Source of the DNA: Gremmenia infestans
Taxonomy: Eukaryota; Ascomycota; Leotiomycetes; Helotiales; Hamatocanthoscyphaceae
Length of the DNA: 64,000 nt
Assembly: GCA_032629725.1 (NCBI GenBank)
Contig: JAFEVB010000007.1
Span: forward strand, 620,001-684,000
Direction of reading: 5' to 3'
In this document: piece by piece, positions 47,438 to 58,111 of the stretch
Position numbering within the stretch: position 1 is the first letter of the stretch
Layout of the letters: the number at the start of each line of letters is the position of its first letter
The notes under the pieces: model-generated
What the model was told of the DNA's origin: nothing
Databases searched by the model: none
Seen by the model: the letters and a program-made list of their open reading frames with translations, nothing else
Made by a program: the position numbers and the translations under genes

Positions 47438-50400
47438 ATGTCGGGGGATATTTTAATGCTTGATATCTCCGAGGAGGACATGGCCGAACAACAAAGGCTT
47501 TACCGAGCATACGAAGTAAATCGAAACTTTCTCAACCAGAACCAAAATCAAGACCAAAACCAACAGCAGTATGGGGATCTTGGTGCCCAGATCGCGGCTG
47601 GCGTACGCGGCAATGCCCAATTTCCCGGGGAAACGGCTGGGGAGTCTTCTGCTGCTGGAGCAGCGAGTGGAGCTAATGCTACAGCAATGGGGAAAGGGAA
47701 AACCCGTGGCCAGAAGCGAGTGCAATTTGATCTAGCAGGAGACAATCCAGACAATCCAATCGCAATCGACGCCGATGGCGATATAGCTATGGCCGACGAC
47801 GACGACGATGCAGCCAGTATTGCCTCGGATGGCAGTATCCCAGAAGGAGACCCAAGGAAGATGCTTAACTTGCAGCCCAAACGATCGAAGGAAACGACGA
47901 TGGAGTACAGACACCGAATCAAAGAAGCCAAGGAGAAACTAAATATCAAGTCAAAACCAGGCTTTGGGTTTTTCATTGACTTGGGTCTCAATAGCGCAGC
48001 TGCGAACAAAGAACAGTTGGCTAGAGAGGCCTCGCAATATGAGCGGGAACGAAAAGAAGAGGAGCATGCCATCAAAATAAACCCCGAAAGTGATGGTTTT
48101 GATAAGGATTACGCCGCTCACTGGAGACGCCAGAAACAAGTTAGACAGGAGAAAAACAGAGTTGTCAAAGAGAAACTCTTCTCGGATATAAGAGAGTGGG
48201 AGGCATTGGCTGGCCATAACGCCCCAAGAATGAAAACACCAGAGCCTGACCAAGATAGTGGAGACGAGCTGTATGACCAGACCCTTGAGAGAGATCCCGT
48301 CCAAGGAGTATTCGAGACAATGGCTACTAGCATTGCATCTTCGAACAATCCAAGTGGCAGCAAAGGCAAGGGCGTTGGTGCCGCACCACCTGGAGGTTTT
48401 GGAGGAAAAGTAGGCAGCCGAGGGGGAAATTTGGACAAAGGGAAAGGGAAAGTAGTGGAAGCGGGTAATAGGAGGAATAGAGGAAATCAGACCGGACCAA
48501 CAGAAAGCGAAGGACGAAAACCACTTCCACGATGCAAAGAATGCTTTCGAACAAAGAAGCGTTGCAGTCTTCGAGACAACGACGTAAGACCTTGTGTTGA
48601 GTGTATTAGACGTAATAGGGTTTGTGAGTACGGACCCCCCATTACGAGGACAAGGGTTTCGGCCTATCCTTCTAGGAGAGGGCAACCGACACCGAGACTG
48701 CCACCGTCAACAGGATCCTCTCAAGGTTACCAAGGTAATCCTTTCCAACCTAGCGCTGCAGCTAGTCCCTCGAGTCGTCAAGTTCCACCCCGGCCAGCAA
48801 TCAATCCCGCGTTATACGCCACTCAAACCACGAGACCGGAAGCTCCTGCTCCACCGCACCCTCGAGCTGCACCACCAGCCAGGGGAGGTACGCACGGTAT
48901 TGGAAGTTCACTTTCACGTTCACCTGATACTTCTTCTGCTCAACAACCTGCTCCAGCCTCAACATACCGAAACAGATGGGATGGTCGACCTACTCGTAGT
49001 AGATCAAGATCTCCTCCCGCGGCTCGGGCGCGTCAGACTTATGACTGTATTAGCTGTGTAGGATCGGGCAAGATTTGCGACAGATGGATACCTTGCAGCG
49101 AGTGTTTACGACAAGGCCGAGAAAGCACATGTGGTACAGCGGGGAATTGGGACGCACCAGGAGCATTTTCCAGAACTTACTCACCTCTCAGGAGAAATCC
49201 ATTCCGCGGCGATGCTCAAGTACCGCCCATTGATCAGCAGGCTCAGCAAACCACCAACAAAGGATATTATGGTCCGCCGCCACCGCCTAGACAGGCTAGT
49301 GGGATGCATAAGCTGGGGGACTTTAGGGGGAAGAACTTTACCAAGTCTCCGCCGCCTCCTCCACCGCCACCAGGACCTACGTTCGAAAATACCGGTATTT
49401 ATCAAAATGCTACAGTCAATCCACTGGATCTTCAACTTCTGCCAGGACAAGTTCAAAGAGACATTGCTTTTGATGACTATCGAAGTAGCCTTGAACGGCA
49501 AGTTGAGCAAGCCAATGTACCCCAACAAGAGATGCAGAATGCTTCGGGTACATGGGGGCTGAATGGCCAAACTTCAGCTCCGCAAGCACCATCCCCTCCT
49601 GTTAGGGGACCATTCGACGAGCGTGTACACAATGAGGCTTTTGACAATGCTTTTGACGATGCTTATGACAATGGGGAACTAGGGAAATTTCTGGAGACCG
49701 CGAGGATGAATGTGGACATTGATGACATAAATCCCAACGTAGACTTCGGATTTCCTCAGTTTGGTGCTGCACAAACTCTGCCAATCCAGGCCCCGGCGGC
49801 CCCTGCGACATTACCAGTATCCGTTGACTTCAGTGCCACCCGAGTAAGGTGGAGGCGCAGGGCCGAAACATCGAGCCTCGCCTTCGTGAACCCCCTCGAG
49901 CTATTCCCGTCCAATCCCACAGGGGGGTTTAGTGGGCCTGGCGACAACCTGAATCGCTGCTCGGAACTTGTACATGTAGGGGACGACCAATTGCAGCTGT
50001 GCAACAAGCTATCAGCAAGGCGTTGTGAATACGGGATTGGAAGGCCTTTGAACCGCGACGCTACACACAGCCGAGATGTATACTATGTCTGCCCAACGTG
50101 CCGCGACGAGGGCCAAAGATTAGCTAGGGAGAAAAGGGGCCATGCTCGAGCAACGAGGAAGCTATACACTTGTAGACCCTGCGCAAGAGGGATTATCGCT
50201 GCGCGAGGCACTGGGATCGACGACTGCGAGTGTCTTGAAAAAGTACGCACAGCGTGGGTCTGCAAAGGAGATATACAGAAAGGGTACGATGCAATTACAA
50301 ACCAATCTGCTCGTGTATCAAACTTTCTTCAAAGGGAGTGGCAAGGTGAACCCTGTCCGAAATGTTTCCAGAAACCCCCGGATATCTCCAGTGGAGTATT

Positions 50401-50455
50401 CGCTTGTAAGTCCTGCTGGTATTTTGTAGAGGAAGATGACCATGCAAGAGATTGA
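47438..50455 (+). CDS. Twin Zn2Cys6 protein with Cys-rich C-terminus
   Basis: This is a single-exon gene of 1005 residues. Two separate binuclear zinc-cluster motifs are present: residues 366-396 (CKECFRTKKRC then nine residues then CVECIRRNRVC, C-x2-C-x6-C-x9-C-x2-C-x6-C) and 537-565 (CISCVGSGKIC then five residues then CSECLRQGRESTC, with eight residues before the last Cys). Between and around them are Pro/Ser/Arg-rich disordered stretches, and residues 1-330 are polar with an NQ repeat and an acidic ADDDDDA run. The last 160 residues hold further Cys pairs (CPTC, CRPC, CPKC, CKSC) that look like additional zinc sites. No fungal-specific middle homology domain was seen. It is probably a nuclear DNA- or chromatin-associated protein; targets are unknown. 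Confidence 0.85.
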   Translation: MSGDILMLDISEEDMAEQQRLYRAYEVNRNFLNQNQNQDQNQQQYGDLGAQIAAGVRGNAQFPGETAGESSAAGAASGANATAMGKGKTRGQKRVQFDLAGDNPDNPIAIDADGDIAMADDDDDAASIASDGSIPEGDPRKMLNLQPKRSKETTMEYRHRIKEAKEKLNIKSKPGFGFFIDLGLNSAAANKEQLAREASQYERERKEEEHAIKINPESDGFDKDYAAHWRRQKQVRQEKNRVVKEKLFSDIREWEALAGHNAPRMKTPEPDQDSGDELYDQTLERDPVQGVFETMATSIASSNNPSGSKGKGVGAAPPGGFGGKVGSRGGNLDKGKGKVVEAGNRRNRGNQTGPTESEGRKPLPRCKECFRTKKRCSLRDNDVRPCVECIRRNRVCEYGPPITRTRVSAYPSRRGQPTPRLPPSTGSSQGYQGNPFQPSAAASPSSRQVPPRPAINPALYATQTTRPEAPAPPHPRAAPPARGGTHGIGSSLSRSPDTSSAQQPAPASTYRNRWDGRPTRSRSRSPPAARARQTYDCISCVGSGKICDRWIPCSECLRQGRESTCGTAGNWDAPGAFSRTYSPLRRNPFRGDAQVPPIDQQAQQTTNKGYYGPPPPPRQASGMHKLGDFRGKNFTKSPPPPPPPPGPTFENTGIYQNATVNPLDLQLLPGQVQRDIAFDDYRSSLERQVEQANVPQQEMQNASGTWGLNGQTSAPQAPSPPVRGPFDERVHNEAFDNAFDDAYDNGELGKFLETARMNVDIDDINPNVDFGFPQFGAAQTLPIQAPAAPATLPVSVDFSATRVRWRRRAETSSLAFVNPLELFPSNPTGGFSGPGDNLNRCSELVHVGDDQLQLCNKLSARRCEYGIGRPLNRDATHSRDVYYVCPTCRDEGQRLAREKRGHARATRKLYTCRPCARGIIAARGTGIDDCECLEKVRTAWVCKGDIQKGYDAITNQSARVSNFLQREWQGEPCPKCFQKPPDISSGVFACKSCWYFVEEDDHARD

Positions 50456-51361
50456 AATTATATTAGATTTCCTTACTTAATATTCTAGAGAACCAAACCA
50501 AATATTCATTGATAAAATGATCTAATGACTGCCTCCATATATTATAAGTGAATAACGAAAAATCTAGAATGTACACTGAAGAGACATTGCTATAACATGC
50601 AACAGCACGTGGGCACGCTAGCCCCCATTCTAGAATCAACTGCCACAAGGCCGGCTCTCCTAGTAGCCCATACAACGAATAGAAATAGAAACTACGCGTC
50701 CACTCCAAGCATGTATGCAGGACGATAAACCTTCAAGTAGTCAAAAACAGCAAAAGCAACTGCGTCTCAGTAGCTAAACTAGATCTTGAAAAGTCAAGCC
50801 ATGTCACCACTTAAGGATACCTACCTAGGTAGGAAAGTAGAGATATTGCTAGCAGTACACTGGTACAACTACCTAGAACCAAAATATACGTTCCAGAAAC
50901 GTACGTAGTCTTGTTTCTGCAAATGGTACGGTTGTCCTCGTACCATACTTTGTCGGCTTGAATAGATGAATAGTAGTTACTCATAGGTCGTCCCAACTAA
51001 GGGGGCAAGATAAAAACAGACTCCATTGAAGATCTAAACCCCTCAATTCGTTCCTTCACAGCCCACAGTACATACTAACAAAAGGGAAATCCCCCAACCA
51101 TACCATAGCTATTAAGTATCAACCAGAATCCCCACTCCTAATCAGGAAACTTTTTGTGGTTTGGTTGTAACATCTCTTATCGTCATAAGAGTAGAGCCAA
51201 TTAAGCATCCCTCCCAGTCCATGCTTTCTCCCGTCCGTACATACTTTTTCTCTGAACAACATATATGTTTGTGTGAATTCGCAAGCCATGCAAGCAAAAT
51301 ATTCGACCCAGATCATGGGTATAGGTATCTCCCCCTCCATCCACGCAGCGCAGTCCCTTCT
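50456..51361. other. Convergent intergenic region
   Basis: AT-rich 3' flanks of two convergent genes with a TACCTACCTAGGTAGG palindrome-like stretch near 50819. No coding frame was supported. Confidence 0.55.
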
Positions 51362-52298
51362 TTACATAATCACGCACTTCCCACAGCATCCCCTATCATT
51401 GCCTTCTCCATCACCAACCTCCAGCTTCCCCATCTGTCCATTACTGCCACCGCCTCCATTGCCACCGGCTGTGTATCCGGCCATTTCCTTGTTGTAGCGT
51501 CTGATTTCGCGGACAAGGTCGTAGAAGGCGTTGTCGACATTAATGCGCGACTTTGCGGAGGTCTCGATGAATTTGCAGCCGAAGGAACGGGCTAGTGCTT
51601 CTCCCTCTATTCACACAATATATGGTTAGAAAGAGTAGTTTTCGATAAGAACAAGGAGAGGGCGGGGATATATATACCTTGCTTAGAAACCTGTCTCTCG
51701 CCCTCCAAATCGCACTTGTTGCCTACAACAATGATGGGGAAATAATCTTTATCCTTGACCCTCAAAATCTGCTGCTGGAACGTCATGATCTCCTCGAAAC
51801 TCTGTCTACTGGTGATGCTGTACACCAGCAGGAAGCCCTCGCCAGTCCGCATGTATTGCTCGCGCATCGCCGAGTATTCTTCCTGGCCGGCTGTATCGAG
51901 GACATCTAGCAGCGCGACTTCTTCGTCGATTACGCATTGCTTGCGGTAGGAGTCTGCGCGGGGGAAGAAGAAATGAAAGTAAGCATATGTTCGGTTGTTG
52001 ATGGAGAAGTATGCCAGTGGCGCAGGATAAGGCGATGGATGATAGCTCTAGGTGAGGAGGGGAAGAAGCTCTTACCTTCAATTGTGGGATCATATTCGTC
52101 GACGAAGTGGCTCTGTATCAACTGGATAGTCAAACAGGACTTTCCGACTCCTCCTCCGCCAACAACGACGAGCTTGTATTCTCTCAAAAACTGTGGGCGC
52201 GGAGCAAACAACATTGGTTAGCAATTGAGATCCTCCAGCAGCAGCGCACGCGTAAACGATAGAGAGGGGATAATCATCAAGCTTACCTTGGATGCCAT
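51362..52298 (-). CDS. RAS1: Ras small GTPase
   Basis: The model is complement(join(51362..51606, 51678..51953, 52076..52190, 52287..52298)), 215 residues. The first exon codes only MASK. All G boxes are present: P-loop GGGGVGKS at 15-22, effector region [21 protein letters not shown] with the catalytic Gln, NKCDLEG, and ETSAK. The C-terminus has a Gly/Asn-rich spacer, two upstream cysteines (GCCGKCVIM) for palmitoylation and the CVIM box for prenylation; Met at the last position favours farnesylation. The effector loop is that of true Ras rather than Rap or Rho. In fungi Ras1 signals to adenylate cyclase and Cdc42 modules for growth and polarity. The P-loop Gly positions are wild-type. Orthology to Ras1 rather than Ras2 is inferred from the effector loop and tail. 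Confidence 0.96.
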
Positions 52299-52544
52299 GT
52301 CTACTGCGTTTGTGTGGAGAAAAGACTAAATTACCAATTGTTCATTGACTGATTGATGCTGGACCTAAATCGGTCGTCGGGCTAGTTCAGATGCTGAGAC
52401 TTGTCGAGCGAGGGAGGTCAAGTTAAGCAATCAGAACTAGAACAGGTATGGCAATGATGAATAATAAGGAGGGTGGTGGTGTCAACTGTCTCCGCAAATG
52501 GGGGAGCTGGAGCCGGGGAAGGGATGTTGATGCAGATGATGCAG

Positions 52545-52561
52545 GCAGGGCAGGGCAGGGC
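52545..52561. repeat. GCAGG tract upstream of ras
   Basis: Three or more tandem GGCAG units lie about 250 bp upstream of the ras start codon, like the tract upstream of the CSC1-type gene. Confidence 0.7.
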
Positions 52562-52840
52562 AGCAGTACAGTAGTGGTTGTTTGCTCGGTCTTTCGTTCG
52601 TCAGAAGGCTGAAAGGGGGTATCGGAGGTGTTTCAATTCGAGTGTTCGTAGAGTGATGTCGCTTCGTGGAGATGCAGCGAAGGTAGGATTCACAGAATCA
52701 GAAGCGGTCGCTCGTGTAAGATTACCTCAGGTAGGGATGGATGGATTCTAGCCGACTGTCTGTCTGTACTGTATGCCGTCGCAGAAAGAATTGAATATCT
52801 ATCTTATAGTATAGAGAAGTCAAGTCAGGTCAGGTAGGTC

Positions 52841-52860
52841 AAGCAAGCAAGCAAGCAAGC
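52841..52860. repeat. (AAGC)5 microsatellite
   Basis: Five perfect tandem AAGC units lie in the non-coding region upstream of ras. Confidence 0.85.
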
Positions 52861-53230
52861 AAAAAAGAGAGGATACGGTTGAGGTTTAGGTTGGTGGAGA
52901 GAAGGTGCGTGCATCTGTCTCTGCGTATCGGCTTGTCCATAGAACGAGTCCAGTTCATTGGGTGATCCCAGCAAACCTCCTCCCCAACTCTCAATAGAGG
53001 CAAGGGGCCGGCCAAGGTATCGATCAGCCCCCAATCAAAAGTGTTTATACATCAAGAGGGTGTGATTCAAAGATGGTACAGCGTGCAGTAGCAAGGGATC
53101 AACATCTTCATGCCGTTCATGCAGCGAATCTTCTTCATCTTCTGGTGCTTCTCTTCCACCTCCACACGCTACAGTATCTTCTTATATCTACCGCATGTAC
53201 AGTACAGTACCTAGGTATGTATCTGCACCA

Positions 53231-53240
53231 TACTCCGTAC
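53231..53240. repeat. TACTCCGTAC decamer, copy 3
   Basis: Exact copy in the ras upstream region, about 20 bp after a CCTAGGTA palindrome. Confidence 0.6.
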
Positions 53241-53933
53241 TACTGTATAGGGCTCGAGCCGATGCGTCCACCTGGTCCCTCTCCTGTTATACAACTACTC
53301 AGGTCTGTTTCTACTATTAAAATCTTCAACCCTTCTCTTGAACTAAACACACGTACGGCACGTAGAAGCCACTGGCCTCTTTTCTACCGCTGATAACAAA
53401 GAAAATCCTCATCTTCAGACATTAATTTCTACCCCAGTTACGGTAGCTCAATGGAGATTTACTTCCTAGCCTGGACCCCTACCCCTCCCCCTATTTTTTG
53501 TTTTCTAGCTCTTCCTAGCCATCCGAAATCACCAGTTTATTAAAAGCTAGCAAGCTGCAAGCTTCTTGGAGTTGGAAGAATTGCACCCTCATCCAGACCG
53601 GAATTCGCGATATGTCACGATAAGAGCGACAACCTGTGCCGCGCCGCCATCAGCGCCCCATTATTTGTTTGTTTCAATTTCACTTGATTGTGCCGGTACA
53701 GCAAGTTCCTCCGAAACGTCGTTTCACCAGGAATCCTTACATTACGACGAGCGTCAAAACAATCTTTATATCTATATCCGGACCGTGAAGATCCAAAAAT
53801 GGCAGCTGTGGCTTTTCCGTGTCGCGTTCTAGAAGACTAGAAGAGGTTAATCTCCGAAGGTGTTGCGTTTCGGCAGCGAGGGCAGGTCATTTGAGATGGA
53901 TTCTCTGCATAAGATCGTTACGCGATCGCAAGG

Positions 53934-53943
53934 TACTCCGTAC
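53934..53943. repeat. TACTCCGTAC decamer, copy 4
   Basis: Exact copy about 195 bp beyond the stop of the molybdopterin-binding-domain gene. Confidence 0.6.
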
Positions 53944-54137
53944 ATACACATGTGTTCTTCTCTGCATATCTTGAAATCCATGTGGTTTGGTCTAAAATGG
54001 GATTCGTTTGGCTGCCGGGTCGCTGGGTCGGTACTGTCCACGTGTGATACTATTCCCAGCGTAGAGGGGCTAGGGGAACCCAGAATTTCCAACGAGTAAG
54101 TCTGGTCACTATGATATCTACAACTCAAATGACACTT

Positions 54138-55365
54138 CTATACCTTAACGTCATCGTCCTCTCCTTCCACAGATACCCGTTTACCCTCCACGTTCTTCTC
54201 TACCTCTGGCACTAAACTTTCTAAAAACTCTTGATCCCTACCAAACAAATTAGCAAATCAATCTCTCCAAAGCCAAATAAACATACCTTCCAACCAAAGT
54301 AACAGTGTTTCTCGTCTTCCCCCACCTCGGATAACTTCCCACCTTGACCCCCTTCGCCTCCACCCTCCCCGCCAACTCCGTCAAGTAAGACGCAACCTCA
54401 CTCTCCGGCTGCGGCGTCGATATCAATACCCTATAAATGCCCTTGCCATCTGGATCCGTCAACCTCGGCAGCAGAAACGGCTTCAAACCATCCATCAGTC
54501 TCTCAAACAGTCTCGGTACTCCAGGTAGGATATGTACATTGCCATTGACAACCGAAACCGGAACCCATAGATCCTCTTGTGGGAAAATGACTTGTTTCTC
54601 GAGGGGAACGGAGGCGTCGATGGGCAGCTCGATCATACGTAACTTGGCTTTTCGTTGCGGCGTGTCTTCATCCCAAGAAAAGTTTGGTTGATTGGGGTGT
54701 GGCTTGGAGAGTTTCTTCATGCGCGCGTAGGCTTCGTCGTGGAGTATTAGGGGGAGGGAGAAGGCTTTTGCTATGGATTGGTAGGTTATATCGTCGTGAC
54801 TGGTTTGTGTCAGCTCTTGTCTAACACATTGGATTGAGATTGTAGCACGTACGTGGGACCAATGCCTCCGCTGGTAACTACGAAATCATAGTTGTTGCTC
54901 ATGCGCTGAACTGCTTCAATGATTTCGCTCTCATCGTCTGCTATGACTTCGATTCGCTTTAGAGCCTGCAATTACTTAGCTAGAGTTTGAACGCTTTAGA
55001 ATAGAAGTAATACCATTCCCAGACCAAAGCAGAACTTCGCCATGTATGCTGAGTTCGTCTGCGTTTCCAATCAGCATCCCCTTTCAGTAAGTTTTCCCTA
55101 GATGCATACATCAACGGTCTATACCAATTGATAGTTAGCTATTATCCCCTCGGTCCTATTGCACCAGACCTACCTTGCCACCTAAAACCTCATCCCCAAT
55201 AATCAGACATGCTGCTGTGTGTATCGTCCTTGAATTCCTATCTGTAACTGTAGATGATGTCATGATTCTTTGCGCCGAGCTGGCAATTGCAGCTGCTGAA
55301 CTGTGGGCGTAGTTTGGGGGAGGACGGGAAAGGTGTCTTGCTATTTGTGAGAGCCGTGAAAACAT
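54138..55365 (-). CDS. Molybdopterin-binding (MoaB/Mog-like) domain protein
   Basis: The model is complement(join(54138..54237, 54287..54799, 54853..54965, 55014..55058, 55174..55365)), 320 residues. The MoCF domain is clear: AACLIIGDEVLGGKTNSAYMA across the first junction, then VVTSGGIGPTHDDITYQSIA (the GGTGPT-type binding loop with the catalytic-type Asp pair) and VVNGNVHILPGVPRLFERL. Such proteins occur as stand-alone CinA/MoeA-like domains or as N-terminal parts of eukaryotic FAD synthases; no PAPS-reductase-like second domain follows here. An Arg- and Ser-rich N-terminus (MFSRLSQIARHLSRPPP) looks like a mitochondrial presequence; upstream of the ATG at 55365 the frame stays open but has no ATG. 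It is divergent from the Sec14-like gene. Exact reaction is unknown; nucleotide or cofactor pyrophosphatase activity is possible. Confidence 0.88.
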
Positions 55366-56184
55366 GGGAATGAAGTTGGGTATGATAGGTTGTGTAGTAG
55401 TGGGGGGAGAGGGGAGTGAGGTGAGTTGAGTTGCCGGCACGTTTAACACGAGATAGTGGGGTCATGCATAATGGAAACGCGTGGTGCTGATCAGGTATGT
55501 CATACAGTCAGTACCTGGGTATAAAAGGAACTGCTTCTCCTTTTCCTTCGATTCGGATGGGTTTTGGATTGCTCCTCTTGGATTGGGAGAATCATCTAAA
55601 CCATTCGTGCTGGACTTGTTCAACCGCCTTGAATACCTAGATACTGTATCTCAATGCAAGCAGGACCCCCTCCACTAACCACAACCCTAGGAATCTATAT
55701 CGAGAAACATCCCATCTTCAGGGCCAAATTAAGTTTTTTCCAGCTTCTTTTCGTTGTTTTCTCCTTTCTTCTTTCTCCCGTCAGAATCCGACTCTCCAAG
55801 AGTATATGATACCGCACTTCTTCTATTCACAGACGCCTCTCATCGTCATTAACCATGAGCTACACAAAGCCGAAGAAGCCGAAATGAGTTTCCCGATTTC
55901 AAAGCCCGAGCCTGAAAAACCATCCATCTGCTTAGCAACGAAATTTGATTTAATTATTATCCTCCCACCACCATGAGTTTGGAAGGTGATGAGATTTGGA
56001 TAGACCCTTATTCCTGACTAATTCTGTGCTTATTTATGCAAACGCAAATGACGCAGAGACCTTGCATAAAAGTCAGATACGAGTATATGCAGTGAGGTCG
56101 ACGATCAACAACATCAGCACAACCTCAAGCCTCCATTTTTCTTTGTTACTCACCTCCATATTCTTTATCTCAGCTTTACCAGTC
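55366..56184. promoter_or_regulatory. Divergent region, MoCF-domain gene / Sec14-like gene
   Basis: These 819 bp lie between two divergent starts. An open frame continues upstream of the Sec14-like ATG to 55996, but it has a leader-like composition. No specific site was recognised. Confidence 0.4.
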
Positions 56185-57800
56185 ATGTCTACTGCAGGCC
56201 CCGCACATAGAGTCCAGTCTGCTGTGGTTGAATATGGATATCCCCAAGGCCACTTGGGCCATCTCACCGCAGGGGAAGAAACCGCATTCCAGAAGTTCAA
56301 GACGCTATGCGCAGAGAAAGGATACTACAAGCCTGGGGCCGGGAAAGATGATATTCCCAGTCACGACGATCCGCTACTTCTGTACGTTCCCTCCATGTCT
56401 TTCCTTACTGTGTATCTAACTCCTCCAGTCGATTCCTGCGAGCTAGGCGCTTCAACGTTGAAGAGGCGTTCAAGCAATTCCAAGATACGGAAGACTGGCG
56501 GAAGGCAAACCAGCTGGACAAACTCTACGAGACAATAGACCTAGATCAATACGAAGAAACACGCAGACTAGTACCGTCTCCCCTCCTTCCTCCCCAGAGC
56601 CCCACTTCCTAACACATCCTCACAGTATCCTCAATGGACAGGCCGTCGCGACCGTCGCGGCATCCCCGTCTACGTCTTCGAAGTAAAACACCTAAACGCG
56701 AAAACCATGTCCGCCTACGAAAAATCCGCCGTCAAAACCCACACCAAAGCGCAAACAGACGGGAAAACCTCCCCGAAACTACTCCGACTCTTCGCTTTAT
56801 ACGAGAACCTCACACGATTCGTGATGCCGCTGTCCACGGCCATGACGGACAGAGATCACCCGCACACGCCGATTACGCAGAGTAATAATATTGTGGATAT
56901 TTCGGGAGTAGGCTTAAAGCAATTTTGGAATCTGAGAACACATATGCAGGATGCGAGTACGCTGGCTACGGCGCATTATCCAGAGACGTTGGATAGGATT
57001 TTCGTACGTTACACTTCCGCATTTCCCAAAGCAAATTTCAAGCCTAGTTATAGAATGAAAAAGAAGCTAATTGAGAAAAACAGATAATCGGTGCCCCAGC
57101 ATTCTTCCCCACAGTCTGGGGCTGGGTCAAGAAATGGTTCGACCCAATAACGACATCGAAAATATTTATTATCTCGCACCACGATGTAAAAAAGACTCTC
57201 GAGACCTTCATCGACCCAGTCAATATCCCCAAAAAGTATGGCGGGGACCTAGAATTCCATTTCGGCGATTTGCCAGTCTTGGATCCGCATGTAGAAAAGG
57301 TTCTGCAGTGGGATGGAGACCGGAAAGATTTCCCACATGGCCCGATGTATTGGATTCAGAACGGGAGGGGAGAAGGCGTGGAGAAGATCAAGGCGTTGGC
57401 AGTGGGTAGCGTAGAAGGAAAGGAGAGAAAAGTCGATGTTTGCGTCGTCACGAAAGTGTTACCTGAAGCTGCTGCCAAAACCGTGACGGAGAATGGGCAC
57501 TTGTCAGCTCTAGGCGAGGGAGAATCGAGAGCAGAGCTTCTCAGAGCACCTACGGCAACGCCCTCGCTTGCTCAAACGGAGATCCCTTCACGGCCCGCTA
57601 CGTCAGACAAGAAAGTAGTTCAAGACGGTTCGTTGGTCCCTGCGTCGAGACCGGAACCGCAGACGTTCGTTACGGCCCAGGACGGCGAGCTTGCGAAGTT
57701 GGAGGATTTAAAGCTGGATGAGAAGGCGGGGCCGCATCAGACAATGACGGCGAATTCGTTGGATCCGAGTTTACAAGTTAAGGATGAGCAGAAATTGTAG
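56185..57800 (+). CDS. Sec14-like CRAL-TRIO lipid-transfer protein
   Basis: The model is join(56185..56381, 56429..56570, 56626..57003, 57084..57800), 477 residues. The CRAL-TRIO N-terminal helices hold LLLRFLRARRFNVEEAF across the first junction. The lipid-binding domain follows with YPQWTGRRDRRGIPVYVFEV, then NNIVDISGVGLKQFW, HYPETLDRIFIIGAPAFFP across the third junction, and KIFIISHHD...IPKKYGGDLEF; this is the Sec14 order. A tail of about 150 residues is Ala/Glu/Pro-rich and probably disordered. Family members exchange phosphatidylinositol and other lipids between membranes. It resembles the larger fungal Sec14-like proteins (Pdr16- or Csr1-like), not Sec14 itself, which ends soon after the domain. 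Confidence 0.92.
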
Positions 57801-58111
57801 GGGAGGTCTGGATATGAGGAGCATGATTTGAAGGGGGGTTGGTTATGTCCATGCCCGTTACGCAGGATAAAGCAAGGAATGAATTGGGTAAATAATGCGG
57901 TTAAAATTACGTACATAGTTCAATATCCACAGCAAGTTTTAGTTCACGGATTGGAAGTGTTTTACATTTGCTTATCTTTTTAAAGAGGGGTGTTCATACA
58001 TCATAAGATTCGTGTATCATGGTTCCCTAAACGCCTATCCGTCCCTTTCACAGCCTAGTTCCTTTGAATTCGTACATCTACCCATATTGAACATATCACA
58101 CCAAGCATAGC
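57801..58111. other. Convergent intergenic region
   Basis: AT-rich 3' flanks of the Sec14-like and PI31 genes; nothing else was seen. Confidence 0.6.

Larger units (their letters stand above)
52299..54137. other. Long upstream region of ras
   Basis: No supported gene lies in these 1.8 kb. It holds a GCAGG tract (about 52545-52561), an (AAGC)5 tract, two TACTCCGTAC decamers and a CCTAGGTA palindrome near 53208. A frame at 53566-53832 has no features. The proximal 500 bp probably hold a long ras leader. Confidence 0.5.

Noticed and set aside
47548..48685. Minus-strand frames of 175 and 244 codons
   Set aside because: They lie opposite the twin zinc-cluster gene, whose Cys motifs support the plus strand.
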